The notes: generated by a model not told the origin, from the letters alone. Counted from the stretch's first letter, positions 7,677-16,251 are shown. The stretch is DNA of 18,035 nt from Planctomycetaceae bacterium (GCA_002713555.1 PATG01000114.1:1-18035), one strand, 5' to 3'. A program made the numbers and translations.

Positions 7677-8114
7677 TCAGATGGTAACCAGGTCCAATTG
7701 CTGTTGGATCTGCTCTAGCTGGTGGAGCTTTCCCTGGCCGCTCCCTGGGCAAGCCTGGCAGGTGTCGGCCCAATTTTCAGGGTTTCGTACATTCGATTTC
7801 CAGAAGGGCCAGGTGCGACATTGGCGGGGGCGTGCTTCGTAAACGGTGCACTTCCGTGTTTTGCTATCGAGAAAGACACAGTCGTAGCTGACTGGCAATT
7901 CGATAAGACTGCGGCGGATACCAATATGGCGGACATATTTTTTTTCGCATGCCTCGGGTGTCATGTCGAGGAGTTTGGCCAAGGCATCTATTTCAGCTTG
8001 ATTGACCCAGACATAACCGGGTGAGCCGGTGCAGCAGTCGCCGCAGCCCGTGCATTTGAACCTCAGGCCATTGTGGTACCAGGGCTGTTGTTGGGGAGAA
8101 GATGCTTTAGCCAT
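7677..8114 (-). CDS. YkgJ-type CxxCxxCC cysteine-cluster protein
   Basis: A 145-residue protein of the family once described as putative zinc- or iron-chelating (CxxCxxCC, YkgJ). The defining cluster CTGCGDCC is at residues 21-28, followed by further cysteines at 79, 89 and 99 in the typical YDCVFLD..TRKCTVYEARPRQCRTWPF pattern (the family's C...C.IY..RP..CR..PF), and a late CQAC pair at 119-122. It probably binds an Fe-S cluster or metal ion; the substrate is unknown. It lies 35 bases after the desulfurase gene on the same strand and is the last gene of the operon. Being next to a desulfurase makes an Fe-S or metal role attractive, but this is inference. Confidence 0.88.
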   Translation of the reverse strand: MAKASSPQQQPWYHNGLRFKCTGCGDCCTGSPGYVWVNQAEIDALAKLLDMTPEACEKKYVRHIGIRRSLIELPVSYDCVFLDSKTRKCTVYEARPRQCRTWPFWKSNVRNPENWADTCQACPGSGQGKLHQLEQIQQQLDLVTI

Positions 8115-8149
8115 AGTGGAACGGTATCCAACTTAGGGAATGGTTGGAC

Positions 8150-9325
8150 TTATGGTACGCTCTGGGATGCCAAATCAGCAATGGCTTCCAGGGTGTTTTC
8201 TATCTCTATTGCTGTTGTAGCCCAACCAGGACTCATTCGCACCAAGCCTCCTCGCAGGTGGGTTTTCAGTGCGGTGTGCATTTTGGGAGCACAGTGCAGG
8301 CCAGCACGGCACTGTATCCCGCAAGAGGCATCTAGTGCGGCGGCGAATTCTTGTGGTTCGTACCCCTCTACATCGAAGCTCACTACGGCTACACGATGCT
8401 CATGGTCTGTGGGCCCATAAATGGCTACACCTGGCAGGGTCGACAATCCGTGTAGTAGTTGCTGAGTGAGAGATTGTTGATGTCGCTTGATATCGGCAAC
8501 AGACTGTTGCTCCAAGGTCTGGAGTGCAGCGCCCAATCCTGCCAGAGCGGGAATGTTGAGATTTCCCGCTTCGTATTTTTCGGGCAATTGATCCGGTTGG
8601 GATGCAGTATGGCTGTCTGTGCCGGTACCTCCGTGAATCAGCGGGTTTAGCTGTTTTTCAAGTCCAGCACGAATAGAAAGCAAGCCTGTTCCCAGCGGCC
8701 CTAAGAGGCCTTTGTGGCCCCCGCAAGCGAGCAGATCAATATCCAACTTATCGACATCAATGGGGTGGCAACCGACTGTCTGAGCCGCATCAACGAGCAG
8801 AAATGCTTCGGTCCTATGTGTTAGCTGAGAGATTTCCTGGATTGGCTGGATGGCCCCCGTAACATTGGAAGCGTGGGTGATTGCGACCAGTCGCGTATGG
8901 GGTTGAAGATTTGCTTTGATTTCTGCAGGATCGACAAAACCCCTTGGGTCGCAGGGGACGTACGTGACATGCACACCGTTTTCAACTTCATGTTGGTGTA
9001 AGCAGCGTAGCACCGAATTGTGTTCGCAGACGGTGGAGACCACGTGGTCGCCAGGTCTGAGAATTCCATGAATTGCTAAATTGAGTGCCGTAGTACCACT
9101 TGATGTAAATACAATCTGGCGAGGGTTTTCAACGCCTAGTAAACGCGCACAAGCTGATCGAGTTTCGTTAACTACCTGTTGGGCCTGTTGGGCCTGGCAG
9201 TATGCTCCACGACCCGCCGCAGCGCCAATATTACGTTGATAATGGTCGATCGCGTTGTAAACCGCTTCAGGCTTAGGCCAACTGGTAGCGGCATTATCCA
9301 AGTATATTCGAGGTGTTGAACTCAT
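8150..9325 (-). CDS. Cysteine desulfurase-type class V aminotransferase
   Basis: PLP enzyme of 391 residues that probably removes sulfur from cysteine and holds it as a persulfide. The start IYLDNAATSWPKPEAVYNAI, the lysine that binds PLP (Lys205 in GGHKGLLGPLGTG), EAGNLNIPALAGL and the catalytic cysteine Cys345 in RAGLHCAP identify it. From memory it resembles the cysteine desulfurase subfamily named TIGR01977, whose members are distinct from IscS, NifS and SufS and mostly lack an assigned role. Its ATG overlaps the moaA stop as ATGA, so the two are probably translated together. This suggests it feeds sulfur to molybdenum cofactor synthesis, for example to the MoaD C-terminus, but a role in Fe-S or selenium metabolism is not excluded. 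Confidence 0.92.
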   Translation of the reverse strand: MSSTPRIYLDNAATSWPKPEAVYNAIDHYQRNIGAAAGRGAYCQAQQAQQVVNETRSACARLLGVENPRQIVFTSSGTTALNLAIHGILRPGDHVVSTVCEHNSVLRCLHQHEVENGVHVTYVPCDPRGFVDPAEIKANLQPHTRLVAITHASNVTGAIQPIQEISQLTHRTEAFLLVDAAQTVGCHPIDVDKLDIDLLACGGHKGLLGPLGTGLLSIRAGLEKQLNPLIHGGTGTDSHTASQPDQLPEKYEAGNLNIPALAGLGAALQTLEQQSVADIKRHQQSLTQQLLHGLSTLPGVAIYGPTDHEHRVAVVSFDVEGYEPQEFAAALDASCGIQCRAGLHCAPKMHTALKTHLRGGLVRMSPGWATTAIEIENTLEAIADLASQSVP

Positions 9326-10338
9326 CCGCCAATCTGGTACATAGCTCGTTGGGGTTTAAGGAAATCAACTGTGCCAATACCGTGGGCAGGTTGTTTGGCT
9401 GCGACACAATCACGGACTAGTTGTCGAATCGCTTGTTCGCTACCCGACTCTCGAAGAATAGCGCGGGCATCCCATTCGACTGTAGAAAATAAGCAATTGC
9501 GGACTTGCCCTTCAGCTGTAAGACGCAATCGATTGCAATTCTTGCAAAAAGGCTCGCTGACAGGATTGATGAAGCCGATGTTTCCTTTGCCATCGGCAAA
9601 TTGGAAGTCAACGGCTGGTTGGCTGGGATCCGTGCGAGGGCTGGGCACGAGTGGACAATAAACTTTCTCCAGGATGTTGCGGAGTGTTTGACCTGTCAGT
9701 TGACTCTCGGCATTCCAGTGATTTTCAGCATCGAGTGGCATGAACTCGATGAAGCGAAGTTCCAATCCATGGGTGCGCGAAAACTCTGCCAGTGGTATGA
9801 CATCGTCTTCGGTGAGTCCCTGGATAGCGACCGCATTGATTCGTATCTTTTGGAATCCCACTCTCTGGGCAGTATAAATACCATCCAGAACCTTTGGCAA
9901 ACCAGTGCGCCGTGTGATTCGATGAAATTTTTCTTCCTGCAAGGTATCAAGACTAATGTTGAGTCGGTGCAGGCCAGCCTGGCGAAGTTCGGACGCCTGA
10001 TCGGTAAGCAATAATCCATTGGTGGTCAGTGCCAGGTCCTTGATTCCAGGTACTTGTGACAAGCGAGCCACAAGTGCAGGCAGGTTGCTGCGAACGAGCG
10101 GTTCCCCTCCTGTTAGACGCAGTTTGTCGATTCCTAGGGGGACCAGAGCACGCACAAACTTCTCTATCTCTTCGAAGGATAGTAGCTCTTCACGAGGTCG
10201 AAAAGATACCTCTTCGTTTGGCATGCAATAAAAACAGCGAATGTTGCACCGATCGGTAACGCTAATACGCAAATTGGTATGCACGCGTCCCAGAGAATCA
10301 ACGAGGCACGGATCGGGGTTTGAGGTGTTCAGGGCCAT
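9322..10338 (-). CDS. moaA: GTP 3',8-cyclase (molybdenum cofactor step 1)
   Basis: Radical SAM enzyme that cyclises GTP to 3',8-cyclo-GTP, the first committed step to the molybdopterin precursor. The 338-residue protein has the N-terminal 4Fe-4S motif CNIRCFYC (Cys31, 35, 38), the SAM-binding GGEP at 77-80 and the second cluster motif CX2CX13C (Cys265, 268, 282) that binds substrate. It keeps the essential C-terminal Gly-Gly (QIGG). It follows moaE by 33 bases and overlaps the desulfurase start by 4 bases. MoaC, needed for the next step, is not encoded in this window. No Shine-Dalgarno is visible before the ATG at 10338, but the N-terminal region fits the family. Confidence 0.97.
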   Translation of the reverse strand: MALNTSNPDPCLVDSLGRVHTNLRISVTDRCNIRCFYCMPNEEVSFRPREELLSFEEIEKFVRALVPLGIDKLRLTGGEPLVRSNLPALVARLSQVPGIKDLALTTNGLLLTDQASELRQAGLHRLNISLDTLQEEKFHRITRRTGLPKVLDGIYTAQRVGFQKIRINAVAIQGLTEDDVIPLAEFSRTHGLELRFIEFMPLDAENHWNAESQLTGQTLRNILEKVYCPLVPSPRTDPSQPAVDFQFADGKGNIGFINPVSEPFCKNCNRLRLTAEGQVRNCLFSTVEWDARAILRESGSEQAIRQLVRDCVAAKQPAHGIGTVDFLKPQRAMYQIGG

Positions 10339-10371
10339 GTTCTAGTAGCTGTTGAAGTTGGATAGCCATCC

Positions 10372-10809
10372 TCATCGATTGTCGAGCGGAGGTTTTTTGT
10401 TTCTGGGATGAATCCAGTCAGTACTTCCATCGGTCCAATGTTCTTGTTTCCAGATGGGCACGCTTTCTTTCAGCGAGTCAATCAACCACTGCCCCGCAGC
10501 AAAGGCATCTCCCCGATGTGCGCTAGCTGTGACAATCGCCACACTGACTTCGCCCAGTGGCACCAGGCCTAGTCGATGTGCAATCAGGCACTCAGAAATT
10601 GGCCACCGATTGCGTGCTTCTTCTTCCAGGAGTGACAGCTCCAAGCGGGCCATTTTTTCGTAAGCTTCGTACTGTAGTTGAACCGTTTCGCGACCATCGG
10701 AAAATTGACGTGTGACTCCTAGAAACAACACAACTGCCCCGACTGCAGGCGAAGTGGCACGTTCGACTAGTGCATTCGTATCCAAGAGCTGATAAGTAAG
10801 TTCAATCAT
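10372..10809 (-). CDS. moaE: Molybdopterin synthase catalytic subunit
   Basis: Large subunit of the MoaD2-MoaE2 complex that converts cyclic pyranopterin monophosphate to molybdopterin by adding two sulfurs from the MoaD thiocarboxylate. At 145 residues it is of normal size. Conserved segments are AVVLFLGVTR, LQYEAYEKMA (45-54), AHRLGLVPLGEVSV and SAHRGDAF. The catalytic lysines are Lys114 and Lys121 in DSLKESVPIWKQE, seven residues apart as in E. coli MoaE. It starts 14 bases after moaD ends and precedes moaA by 33 bases. Confidence 0.96.
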   Translation of the reverse strand: MIELTYQLLDTNALVERATSPAVGAVVLFLGVTRQFSDGRETVQLQYEAYEKMARLELSLLEEEARNRWPISECLIAHRLGLVPLGEVSVAIVTASAHRGDAFAAGQWLIDSLKESVPIWKQEHWTDGSTDWIHPRNKKPPLDNR

Positions 10810-10823
10810 AACCGAGGGTTCTA

Positions 10824-11069
10824 TTAGCCGCCACTGACTGGTGGGATGCAGGCAATTTCGGCGTGCTCCGTCAACGGAGTCTGGTCGGTAGCATAACTGG
10901 CATCGACTGCGAACAGAGCGTATGGGAGCAGGGGGGCTAAGGCGGGGTGTTGGGTCTCCAAGGCTTTGCGAAGCTCACATACGGTGCTTGCCGTGGCAAT
11001 TTCTACCTCGATGTATTCGTGACCGACTAACTCGCGAGCACCCGCAAATAACTTAACGACGAGTCTCAT
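10824..11069 (-). CDS. moaD: Molybdopterin synthase sulfur carrier subunit
   Basis: Ubiquitin-like small subunit, 81 residues, ending in the Gly-Gly (PPVSGG) that is activated by adenylation and turned into a thiocarboxylate, then slots into the MoaE active site. It has the typical start (VVKLFAGARELVG) and a central ALFAVDASYATDQTPL. Its ATG overlaps the stop codon of the upstream FAD/Fe-S oxidoreductase gene as ATGA, a sign of coupled translation. A MoeB-type adenylating enzyme is not present in the window. Confidence 0.95.
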   Translation of the reverse strand: MRLVVKLFAGARELVGHEYIEVEIATASTVCELRKALETQHPALAPLLPYALFAVDASYATDQTPLTEHAEIACIPPVSGG

Positions 11070-14041
11070 GTTACCACCAGCTCTTCGTTAGGGCTATTCA
11101 AGAGTTCACGCAGTCCTGGCATAAGTCCATAAGCCAAGGCCACCAGTTTGATTGGGTGAATGGTTGGTTTGGAGGAGCCTTGCTCCATCTGGATTTTGCA
11201 GGTGCTGCATTCGGTAGCACCATGCTGGAAGCTGCCTGACCGAACGGCAGTTAGCAATGGCAATCCTGCACGCAAGCTATTTAGATAGTTTGTTCGCTGC
11301 ATACCGTACATGCCGGCCATGCCGCTGCATCCTTTTTCGATTTTTTTGACTTGCAAGCCAGGAATGAGTCTCAATAAGTTTTCGGCAGGAGCGCCAATTT
11401 CGAGAGCTTTGGTATGGCAAGGAGTATGGTAGCCGATGGAGGTGTTGAGTGGGGAGAAATTGAGTTCTAACTTGCCCCTTTGGTGGCAGCTCCATAAATA
11501 ATGGCATGCTTCAAACGTGTTCTCGGCTACCAGAATTGCATCATGATCACCAGGCAATAGAATCGGATATTCGTGAGTCAGTGCGAGCACTGCAGACGGT
11601 TCGGTAGAGACGATCTTGTAACCTTGCCTTACCGCTTCGGCGAGCATAGCCACGTTTTGTTCTGCGGCTTGCCGTGCGGGCTCCAGGACTCCTTGGGAGA
11701 TCAGTGGCATGCCCGACTGCAATTGGGTATCAGGGACAAAGGCTTTGATACTATTGTGCTCCAGGACGGCAATAAAAGCTTGGGCGAGCTCCGTATCACA
11801 ATAGTTGGCATAGGTGTCGACGAAGTACAGGACTTTTTCTGTAGTACTGCGTTCTAGGCGGTTCAGTCGGCGATCGGTCGCTTGCTGCAAAAAGGGTCGA
11901 CGACTGAAGCGGGGTAGTTTTCGGCCTTGAGCAATACCAAGAGTTTTTTCCATCAGCCAACGTGCGAACCTATTGCGAACGGACCAATTTGCCAGCCGCG
12001 AAAAACGTGAACCGGTCCGGCATAGCATATCAATGCGAGCAAGTGCCCAATCATGGAGTCGCTCTCCGTTCGTTGCTACGTAAGACGCTTTGGCTTCGAC
12101 CATGAGTTTGGGAATGTCGACATTGGCCGGACATTCCTGCCGACACATGTGGCAATGTACACAAAGATCAACAATTTCTTTGCAGGCATCATCCAATACC
12201 GTTCCAGCCGGCATAGTCCCCGTAAGAATCCCCCGGGTCAGATTGGCTTTGGCACGCGGCGACGCTTCTTCTCGTGGAGCAAAACGAAAGATGGGACACA
12301 TCCGTGCCTCTTCGCTCTGTGTACGACACGCGGCACATCCATTGCAAGCGCGTGCGGCCTGCGCCATTTCTTCAGGGCGCCAGTCGAGTTGCAAATCAAC
12401 GATTTTGACTGGCTGATCCATCGGGTGTGCAGGGTGCTGATCCGACAAATCAAGCTTGTCTAAAAGTGGGTAGCTTACATGACGCAAATGCTCCGTCACT
12501 CCAGCGTCTGTTTCTGCTACAATTTTGCCTGGGTTGAGTAACAATTCTGGATCAAAGATTTCTTTGATTTCGCCAAACGCCGTTGCGAGTGGGCCGTATT
12601 GCTCTTCGACATACGCCGTACGGCTCATTCCGTCTCCATGCTCACCACTTATGGTACCTCCCAAATTCCAGACTTCGGCGTAGAGCCGGTCTGCGAGTAC
12701 CGTCATTTTGTTTACATCGTCCTGGTTTCCCATATCTAAAAAAGGCCGGATGTGAAGCTGTCCATGGCCTGCATGGCCGAAGAGTGAAGCAGTGACATGT
12801 TCTTGTTTGAGCACCTGTTGCATGCGGTGCAAAAATTCCGGCAATTCCGCAGGGGGTAAGGCAATGTCTTCGATGATCGGAATGGGACGTGTGAAGCCTT
12901 TCAACCGATAGAGGGCGGGAACATACTGGCGTGCTAATTGCCAGAGCATATCGTGATCGTGTTTGTCGGATGCGGTGTAATCACCTGAAGCTAGTTTGCT
13001 CTTATGCCTGAGTTGTTCGACGGTTGTTGTTAAACGATCCTTCAATTGGGCGTCCGTTTCTGCGTGATGCTCAACGAGGAGTACAGCTTCTGCGGCTTGG
13101 GGAATGAGCAGTTCGTAGCGAGGGTCGCTTTCACGAGCCAGACTGAGGTGTCTTCGGTCCATCAAGTCGCAGGCACTTATTTCCAGAGGCTCAAGCTGAA
13201 TGGCGGCTTGGGCAGCTTTTTCGAGACTTTCAAAGAAGAGGATTGTGCTACCCACATGCTGGGGCAGAGGAGAGGTTGCCACCGTTACCTCAGTAATCAA
13301 CCCTAAAGTCCCCTCACTGCCTGTCAGTAATCGTGCCAGATGAATCTGGTTTTGCTCGAGAATGTCGTCAAGTCGATAGCCACAGCAATTCACCAAACTG
13401 CGAGGTTGGCAGGTGCGTATTTCGTCTTGATACTGATGCAAAACCGTATGCATTCCACTCAGAATCGACGTCAGTGCTGAAGCTTCGTCGTGTTGAGGAA
13501 TATCATGAACCGACAATTGCACCACGTCGCCGCTGGCCAAGACAACTTCGAGCGACTGGATATGCCGTCGTGCTGAGCCATAAATGGGCCAGTGGCTTCC
13601 AGCAGCGTCTATGGCAACCACACTTCCCATCGTCGTTACATGACTTGTCGCAGGGTCTGGACCAAACAAGCGGCCTTGGCTAGCCAGTGTTTTGTTGAGT
13701 TGATCTAGGATAACACCTGATTGAACACGTGCAGTGTCATCAGAGATCTCTAGAATGCGGCGCATATAGCGTGAAAAATCGACGACCAAGCCACGTCCCA
13801 GCGATTCACCGGACAGTCCCGAGCCACTGCCCCTTGGATGCAGTGTAATATTGTTCGCAGTGGCATAGCGGACTGTGGCTACGACATCGTCGACAGTACG
13901 TGGACGTACAACTCCTAACGGTGGTAACTCGTAAATGCTTGCATCACTTGAATAGAGCTGGACAAAAAGATCATCACAGCGCACTTCCCCGGCGAGTTGT
14001 CCTCGCAGATCTTCTTCAATTCGCTGTTGTTCAACATCCAT
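11066..14041 (-). CDS. FAD-linked / Fe-S / CCG-domain oxidoreductase (YdiJ-like)
   Basis: A 991-residue fusion similar in layout to E. coli YdiJ (about 1018 residues), which is described as a D-2-hydroxyglutarate or D-lactate dehydrogenase. The N-terminal FAD-binding part has PRGSGSGLSGES (69-80), the C-terminal oxidase part has FGHAGHGQLHIRP (421-433) and GEHGDG (466-471). Then come two 4Fe-4S motifs: Cys566, 569, 572, 582 (CNGCAAC...C) and Cys627, 630, 633, 637 (CVHCHMCRQEC). The C-terminal third has CCG-type motifs: HTPCHTKAL (872-880), KGCSGMAGMYG (903-913) and ECSTCK (944-949). Thus it likely oxidises a 2-hydroxyacid and passes electrons to a membrane quinone or another carrier; the substrate is not shown. 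It is the first gene of the operon with moaD, moaE and moaA, and has no molybdenum-binding motif. No other cofactor domain is seen. Confidence 0.93.
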   Translation of the reverse strand: MDVEQQRIEEDLRGQLAGEVRCDDLFVQLYSSDASIYELPPLGVVRPRTVDDVVATVRYATANNITLHPRGSGSGLSGESLGRGLVVDFSRYMRRILEISDDTARVQSGVILDQLNKTLASQGRLFGPDPATSHVTTMGSVVAIDAAGSHWPIYGSARRHIQSLEVVLASGDVVQLSVHDIPQHDEASALTSILSGMHTVLHQYQDEIRTCQPRSLVNCCGYRLDDILEQNQIHLARLLTGSEGTLGLITEVTVATSPLPQHVGSTILFFESLEKAAQAAIQLEPLEISACDLMDRRHLSLARESDPRYELLIPQAAEAVLLVEHHAETDAQLKDRLTTTVEQLRHKSKLASGDYTASDKHDHDMLWQLARQYVPALYRLKGFTRPIPIIEDIALPPAELPEFLHRMQQVLKQEHVTASLFGHAGHGQLHIRPFLDMGNQDDVNKMTVLADRLYAEVWNLGGTISGEHGDGMSRTAYVEEQYGPLATAFGEIKEIFDPELLLNPGKIVAETDAGVTEHLRHVSYPLLDKLDLSDQHPAHPMDQPVKIVDLQLDWRPEEMAQAARACNGCAACRTQSEEARMCPIFRFAPREEASPRAKANLTRGILTGTMPAGTVLDDACKEIVDLCVHCHMCRQECPANVDIPKLMVEAKASYVATNGERLHDWALARIDMLCRTGSRFSRLANWSVRNRFARWLMEKTLGIAQGRKLPRFSRRPFLQQATDRRLNRLERSTTEKVLYFVDTYANYCDTELAQAFIAVLEHNSIKAFVPDTQLQSGMPLISQGVLEPARQAAEQNVAMLAEAVRQGYKIVSTEPSAVLALTHEYPILLPGDHDAILVAENTFEACHYLWSCHQRGKLELNFSPLNTSIGYHTPCHTKALEIGAPAENLLRLIPGLQVKKIEKGCSGMAGMYGMQRTNYLNSLRAGLPLLTAVRSGSFQHGATECSTCKIQMEQGSSKPTIHPIKLVALAYGLMPGLRELLNSPNEELVVT

Positions 14042-14102
14042 GAAAAAAACCTGAAGTGTTACAGCCCAAGGTCACAAGGACCCATAGTTCAATTCTAACT
14101 AC

Positions 14103-14597
14103 CTATTCATTGATTGCTGGTACAGGGGCATCGGGTCTTTGCTGATTTGCCATGCGGGCTGCCATTTGACGATATTTTTCGTGCGTTTCCAGATCGAAAA
14201 TTCCGTGTGAGTCCATCTCTTGCACTCCCCGGTATTGTGCTTGACAGCGGTAACACATCAGCGCGTCCCCCACAAACATATAGAGCAATACGTCAATAAG
14301 TGCTGTCGAGAATAATATGCCAAAAGTCCAGTAGATGTTCATGTTGTACCAGGCGATGGAACTGCCAAGAACACCTACGCCTACCAATGCGACACCAAGC
14401 CGCTGTGGGAAGTCTTTGCGGATGTAAAGATCAATGCTGGGGCATGTCAAACAACGACGGACCTGTTTGCCCGTGATGGCGTCATGAGGAATCTCAAGTC
14501 GTTGATTGCAATGGGGGCAGGTGAGTTCGCGCGTCGTGGGATCAAACGACAAGCGTACCCCTGAGTCGCAAGCAGGGCAGGCATAAGTAACATTCAC
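14103..14597 (-). CDS. Zinc-ribbon membrane protein of unknown function
   Basis: A 164-residue protein I do not recognise. It has four CxxC pairs: Cys7/10 and Cys27/30 form a normal N-terminal zinc ribbon (MNVTYACPACDSG...CPHC). Cys49/52 and Cys115/118 form a second possible ribbon that is split by two transmembrane helices at about 66-87 and 92-112. The helix pair is short-looped, so both zinc-ligand halves would lie on the same side of the membrane. The C-terminal 45 residues (DLETHEKYRQMAARMANQQRP...) are charged. Start is a GTG at 14597, with an out-of-frame ATG just after it; no Shine-Dalgarno is visible. It is 61 bases upstream of the oxidoreductase gene and 137 bases downstream of the membrane-protein gene. 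Role could be metal sensing, but this is guesswork. Confidence 0.8.
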   Translation of the reverse strand: MNVTYACPACDSGVRLSFDPTTRELTCPHCNQRLEIPHDAITGKQVRRCLTCPSIDLYIRKDFPQRLGVALVGVGVLGSSIAWYNMNIYWTFGILFSTALIDVLLYMFVGDALMCYRCQAQYRGVQEMDSHGIFDLETHEKYRQMAARMANQQRPDAPVPAINE

Positions 14598-14734
14598 AGA
14601 CAGACTCGTTGTGGGCTAATATTCTTAAGTGGGGTCAGGGTTGTGCTTTTCGGCCATCATCCAGCAGGTATGTCAAGCACCAGGGATTTGTTAGCCGCCT
14701 AGGCAGTTGGCTTGCAACGACCGTCCTCTCACCA

Positions 14735-15490
14735 TTATAGCGGGTAAAGGGACTCGCTCGACAGTAGTAAGGCCATTGTTTCGCCGACAAATGTACCGAT
14801 CACTGCCACATAAAGGATGCCTGTAGCACTTTGTGTGTTGGGGATATTGAGTGTCTGCCACGCCATCCAGGTCATGGTTCCCACCCCCAGTAACCCAAAT
14901 GTCCAGCGTAGGACAACAAATAGAATCCATTGTAAGGTCAGATGTTCGGTAGCAATAATTTCTCCCCATAAACCCACCACTGAAAGAATGGCTTGCAGAG
15001 ACACTGCAGCGCCCATTGCCAGGATTAACTTCCTGAGAGGCTTTAATTCCATGGTGGGGGAATTTAAATACCAATGTCCCAATAGCATTGCCCCCATGGT
15101 AAAGCCCAATAGCAGGCCAGAGCTGATGGGTGCCAGTAGCATCAAGACAGAAGTCAAGGAAGATAGGGGATCGTGGTTCCATGCGAATGTGAACCCAATC
15201 CCAACGAGCCCTGAGAGACAAACGAGGCCTAAGAAAAAACGGCCTGATCGGGTTTTTTCATAAAGCCAACATGCGGAGCCCAAGTAGCTGAATACGATAG
15301 CGGCAATTGCTGGCCAAAAGGAAAGCATAGCCAACGATTGGCTTAATAAGGCTGCCAACGATGCTAGGCCGAGTGTGACATACAAATGATTTCTAAAATA
15401 CCCACTCGTAACCTGGCGTGGCGATGTGATAGCCATGCTGAGAGCTAAGCCAAACACGAGCCGTAGTAGAAATTGGACAAGAAGGCTCAT
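14735..15490 (-). CDS. Polytopic membrane protein of unknown function
   Basis: A 251-residue very hydrophobic protein, read here from the ATG at 15490. About eight transmembrane helices are visible (near 4-21, 33-53, 58-76, 84-104, 111-137, 154-175, 187-208 and 223-243). A GHWYLNSP motif lies after helix five and a short TLQWILFVVLRW segment near helix seven. A longer in-frame reading from 15664 would overlap the end of folE by 91 bases and add about 58 non-hydrophobic residues, so I prefer the internal start that begins with MSLLVQFLLRL. It is 83 bases downstream of folE on the same strand. I do not recognise the family. A role with heme or quinone is only a guess, since no His-ligand pairs are obvious. 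Confidence 0.8.
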   Translation of the reverse strand: MSLLVQFLLRLVFGLALSMAITSPRQVTSGYFRNHLYVTLGLASLAALLSQSLAMLSFWPAIAAIVFSYLGSACWLYEKTRSGRFFLGLVCLSGLVGIGFTFAWNHDPLSSLTSVLMLLAPISSGLLLGFTMGAMLLGHWYLNSPTMELKPLRKLILAMGAAVSLQAILSVVGLWGEIIATEHLTLQWILFVVLRWTFGLLGVGTMTWMAWQTLNIPNTQSATGILYVAVIGTFVGETMALLLSSESLYPL

Positions 15491-15573
15491 GTTTGTGTGA
15501 CTAAAGAAATGGAGATATTCCAAATGGAGGTTGTACGAAGATGACTCGCAGCTCGAAACTTGCCACGAAGCTA

Positions 15574-16251
15574 TCAGCTGCGATTGCCATAGATGAGATT
15601 CATCACTTCTGAGCGGCTGGAAAGATTTGAACGGAACAAGCCTTTCATAGCCGAAGTGACGCAAAGGCTACCTGGTTTGCGAACCCCGCGAATCGACATG
15701 CAGGAATGTGAGGCCTCGATCACTACCGCAACTCCTTTGACTTCCAATTCTTCGATCAGTAGATTTGCAATCTGCTCGGTCATCCGTTCTTGCACTTGTG
15801 GACGCTTGGAAACGTCTTCAACCACTCGAGCCAATTTGCTAAGTCCAACAACTTTGCCATTAGGGACATAGCCAATGTGTGCTTTGCCAATGAATGGCAG
15901 CATGTGATGTTCACACATACTGTTAAACGAAATGTCACGTACCAGAACCATTTCATCGTATTTTTCAGTAAAAAACTTCTGTAGATGGATCCTGGGGTTG
16001 GAGTGAAGTCCACTAAACATCTCAGCGTACATGCGCGCAACGCGTGCTGGTGTTTCGAGCAGACCTTCGCGATCGGGGTCTTCGCCAACCGCAGCCAGGA
16101 TTTCGCGAACAGCCTGTTCGATTCGTGGCTTGTCTACCTGTTGGGATCCTTCGGTTGTCGTGTTTTTGAAGTCATCTATCTGATCAAGCTCCCCAGATAG
16201 TGAACCATGATCCACTCCAGGTGATGCATCGTTTTGATTAACCGAGCTCAT
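15574..16251 (-). CDS. folE: GTP cyclohydrolase I
   Basis: Converts GTP to 7,8-dihydroneopterin triphosphate, the first step of folate (and tetrahydropterin) synthesis. From the ATG at 16251 the protein has 225 residues. Visible zinc ligands and active-site residues are in SMCEHHMLP (Cys113, His115/116) and [15 protein letters not shown] (Cys184). [19 protein letters not shown] is the usual N-terminal domain stretch, and [19 protein letters not shown] and [13 protein letters not shown] are also typical. An ATG at 16278 would add 9 residues, but AAGGA at 16265-16261 lies 9 bases before the 16251 ATG and supports that start. The first about 40 residues are unlike the family core and probably disordered. 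The LON-domain gene is 88 bases upstream. Confidence 0.96.
   Translation of the reverse strand: MSSVNQNDASPGVDHGSLSGELDQIDDFKNTTTEGSQQVDKPRIEQAVREILAAVGEDPDREGLLETPARVARMYAEMFSGLHSNPRIHLQKFFTEKYDEMVLVRDISFNSMCEHHMLPFIGKAHIGYVPNGKVVGLSKLARVVEDVSKRPQVQERMTEQIANLLIEELEVKGVAVVIEASHSCMSIRGVRKPGSLCVTSAMKGLFRSNLSSRSEVMNLIYGNRS

Noticed and set aside
9505..10014. Plus-strand open frame of 169 codons opposite moaA
   Set aside because: It lies fully inside the clearly real moaA gene on the other strand, with no independent evidence.
12053..12463. Plus-strand open frame opposite the oxidoreductase
   Set aside because: Wholly antisense to the conserved Fe-S part of the oxidoreductase; a shadow frame.
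14671..14676. Minus-strand TTGACA upstream of the zinc-ribbon gene
   Set aside because: A perfect -35, but no -10-like hexamer lies 16 to 18 bases downstream.
15491..15664. Longer N-terminus of the membrane protein, starting at 15664
   Set aside because: It would overlap folE by 91 bases and adds a non-hydrophobic, compositionally odd stretch; the internal ATG at 15490 gives a normal membrane start.
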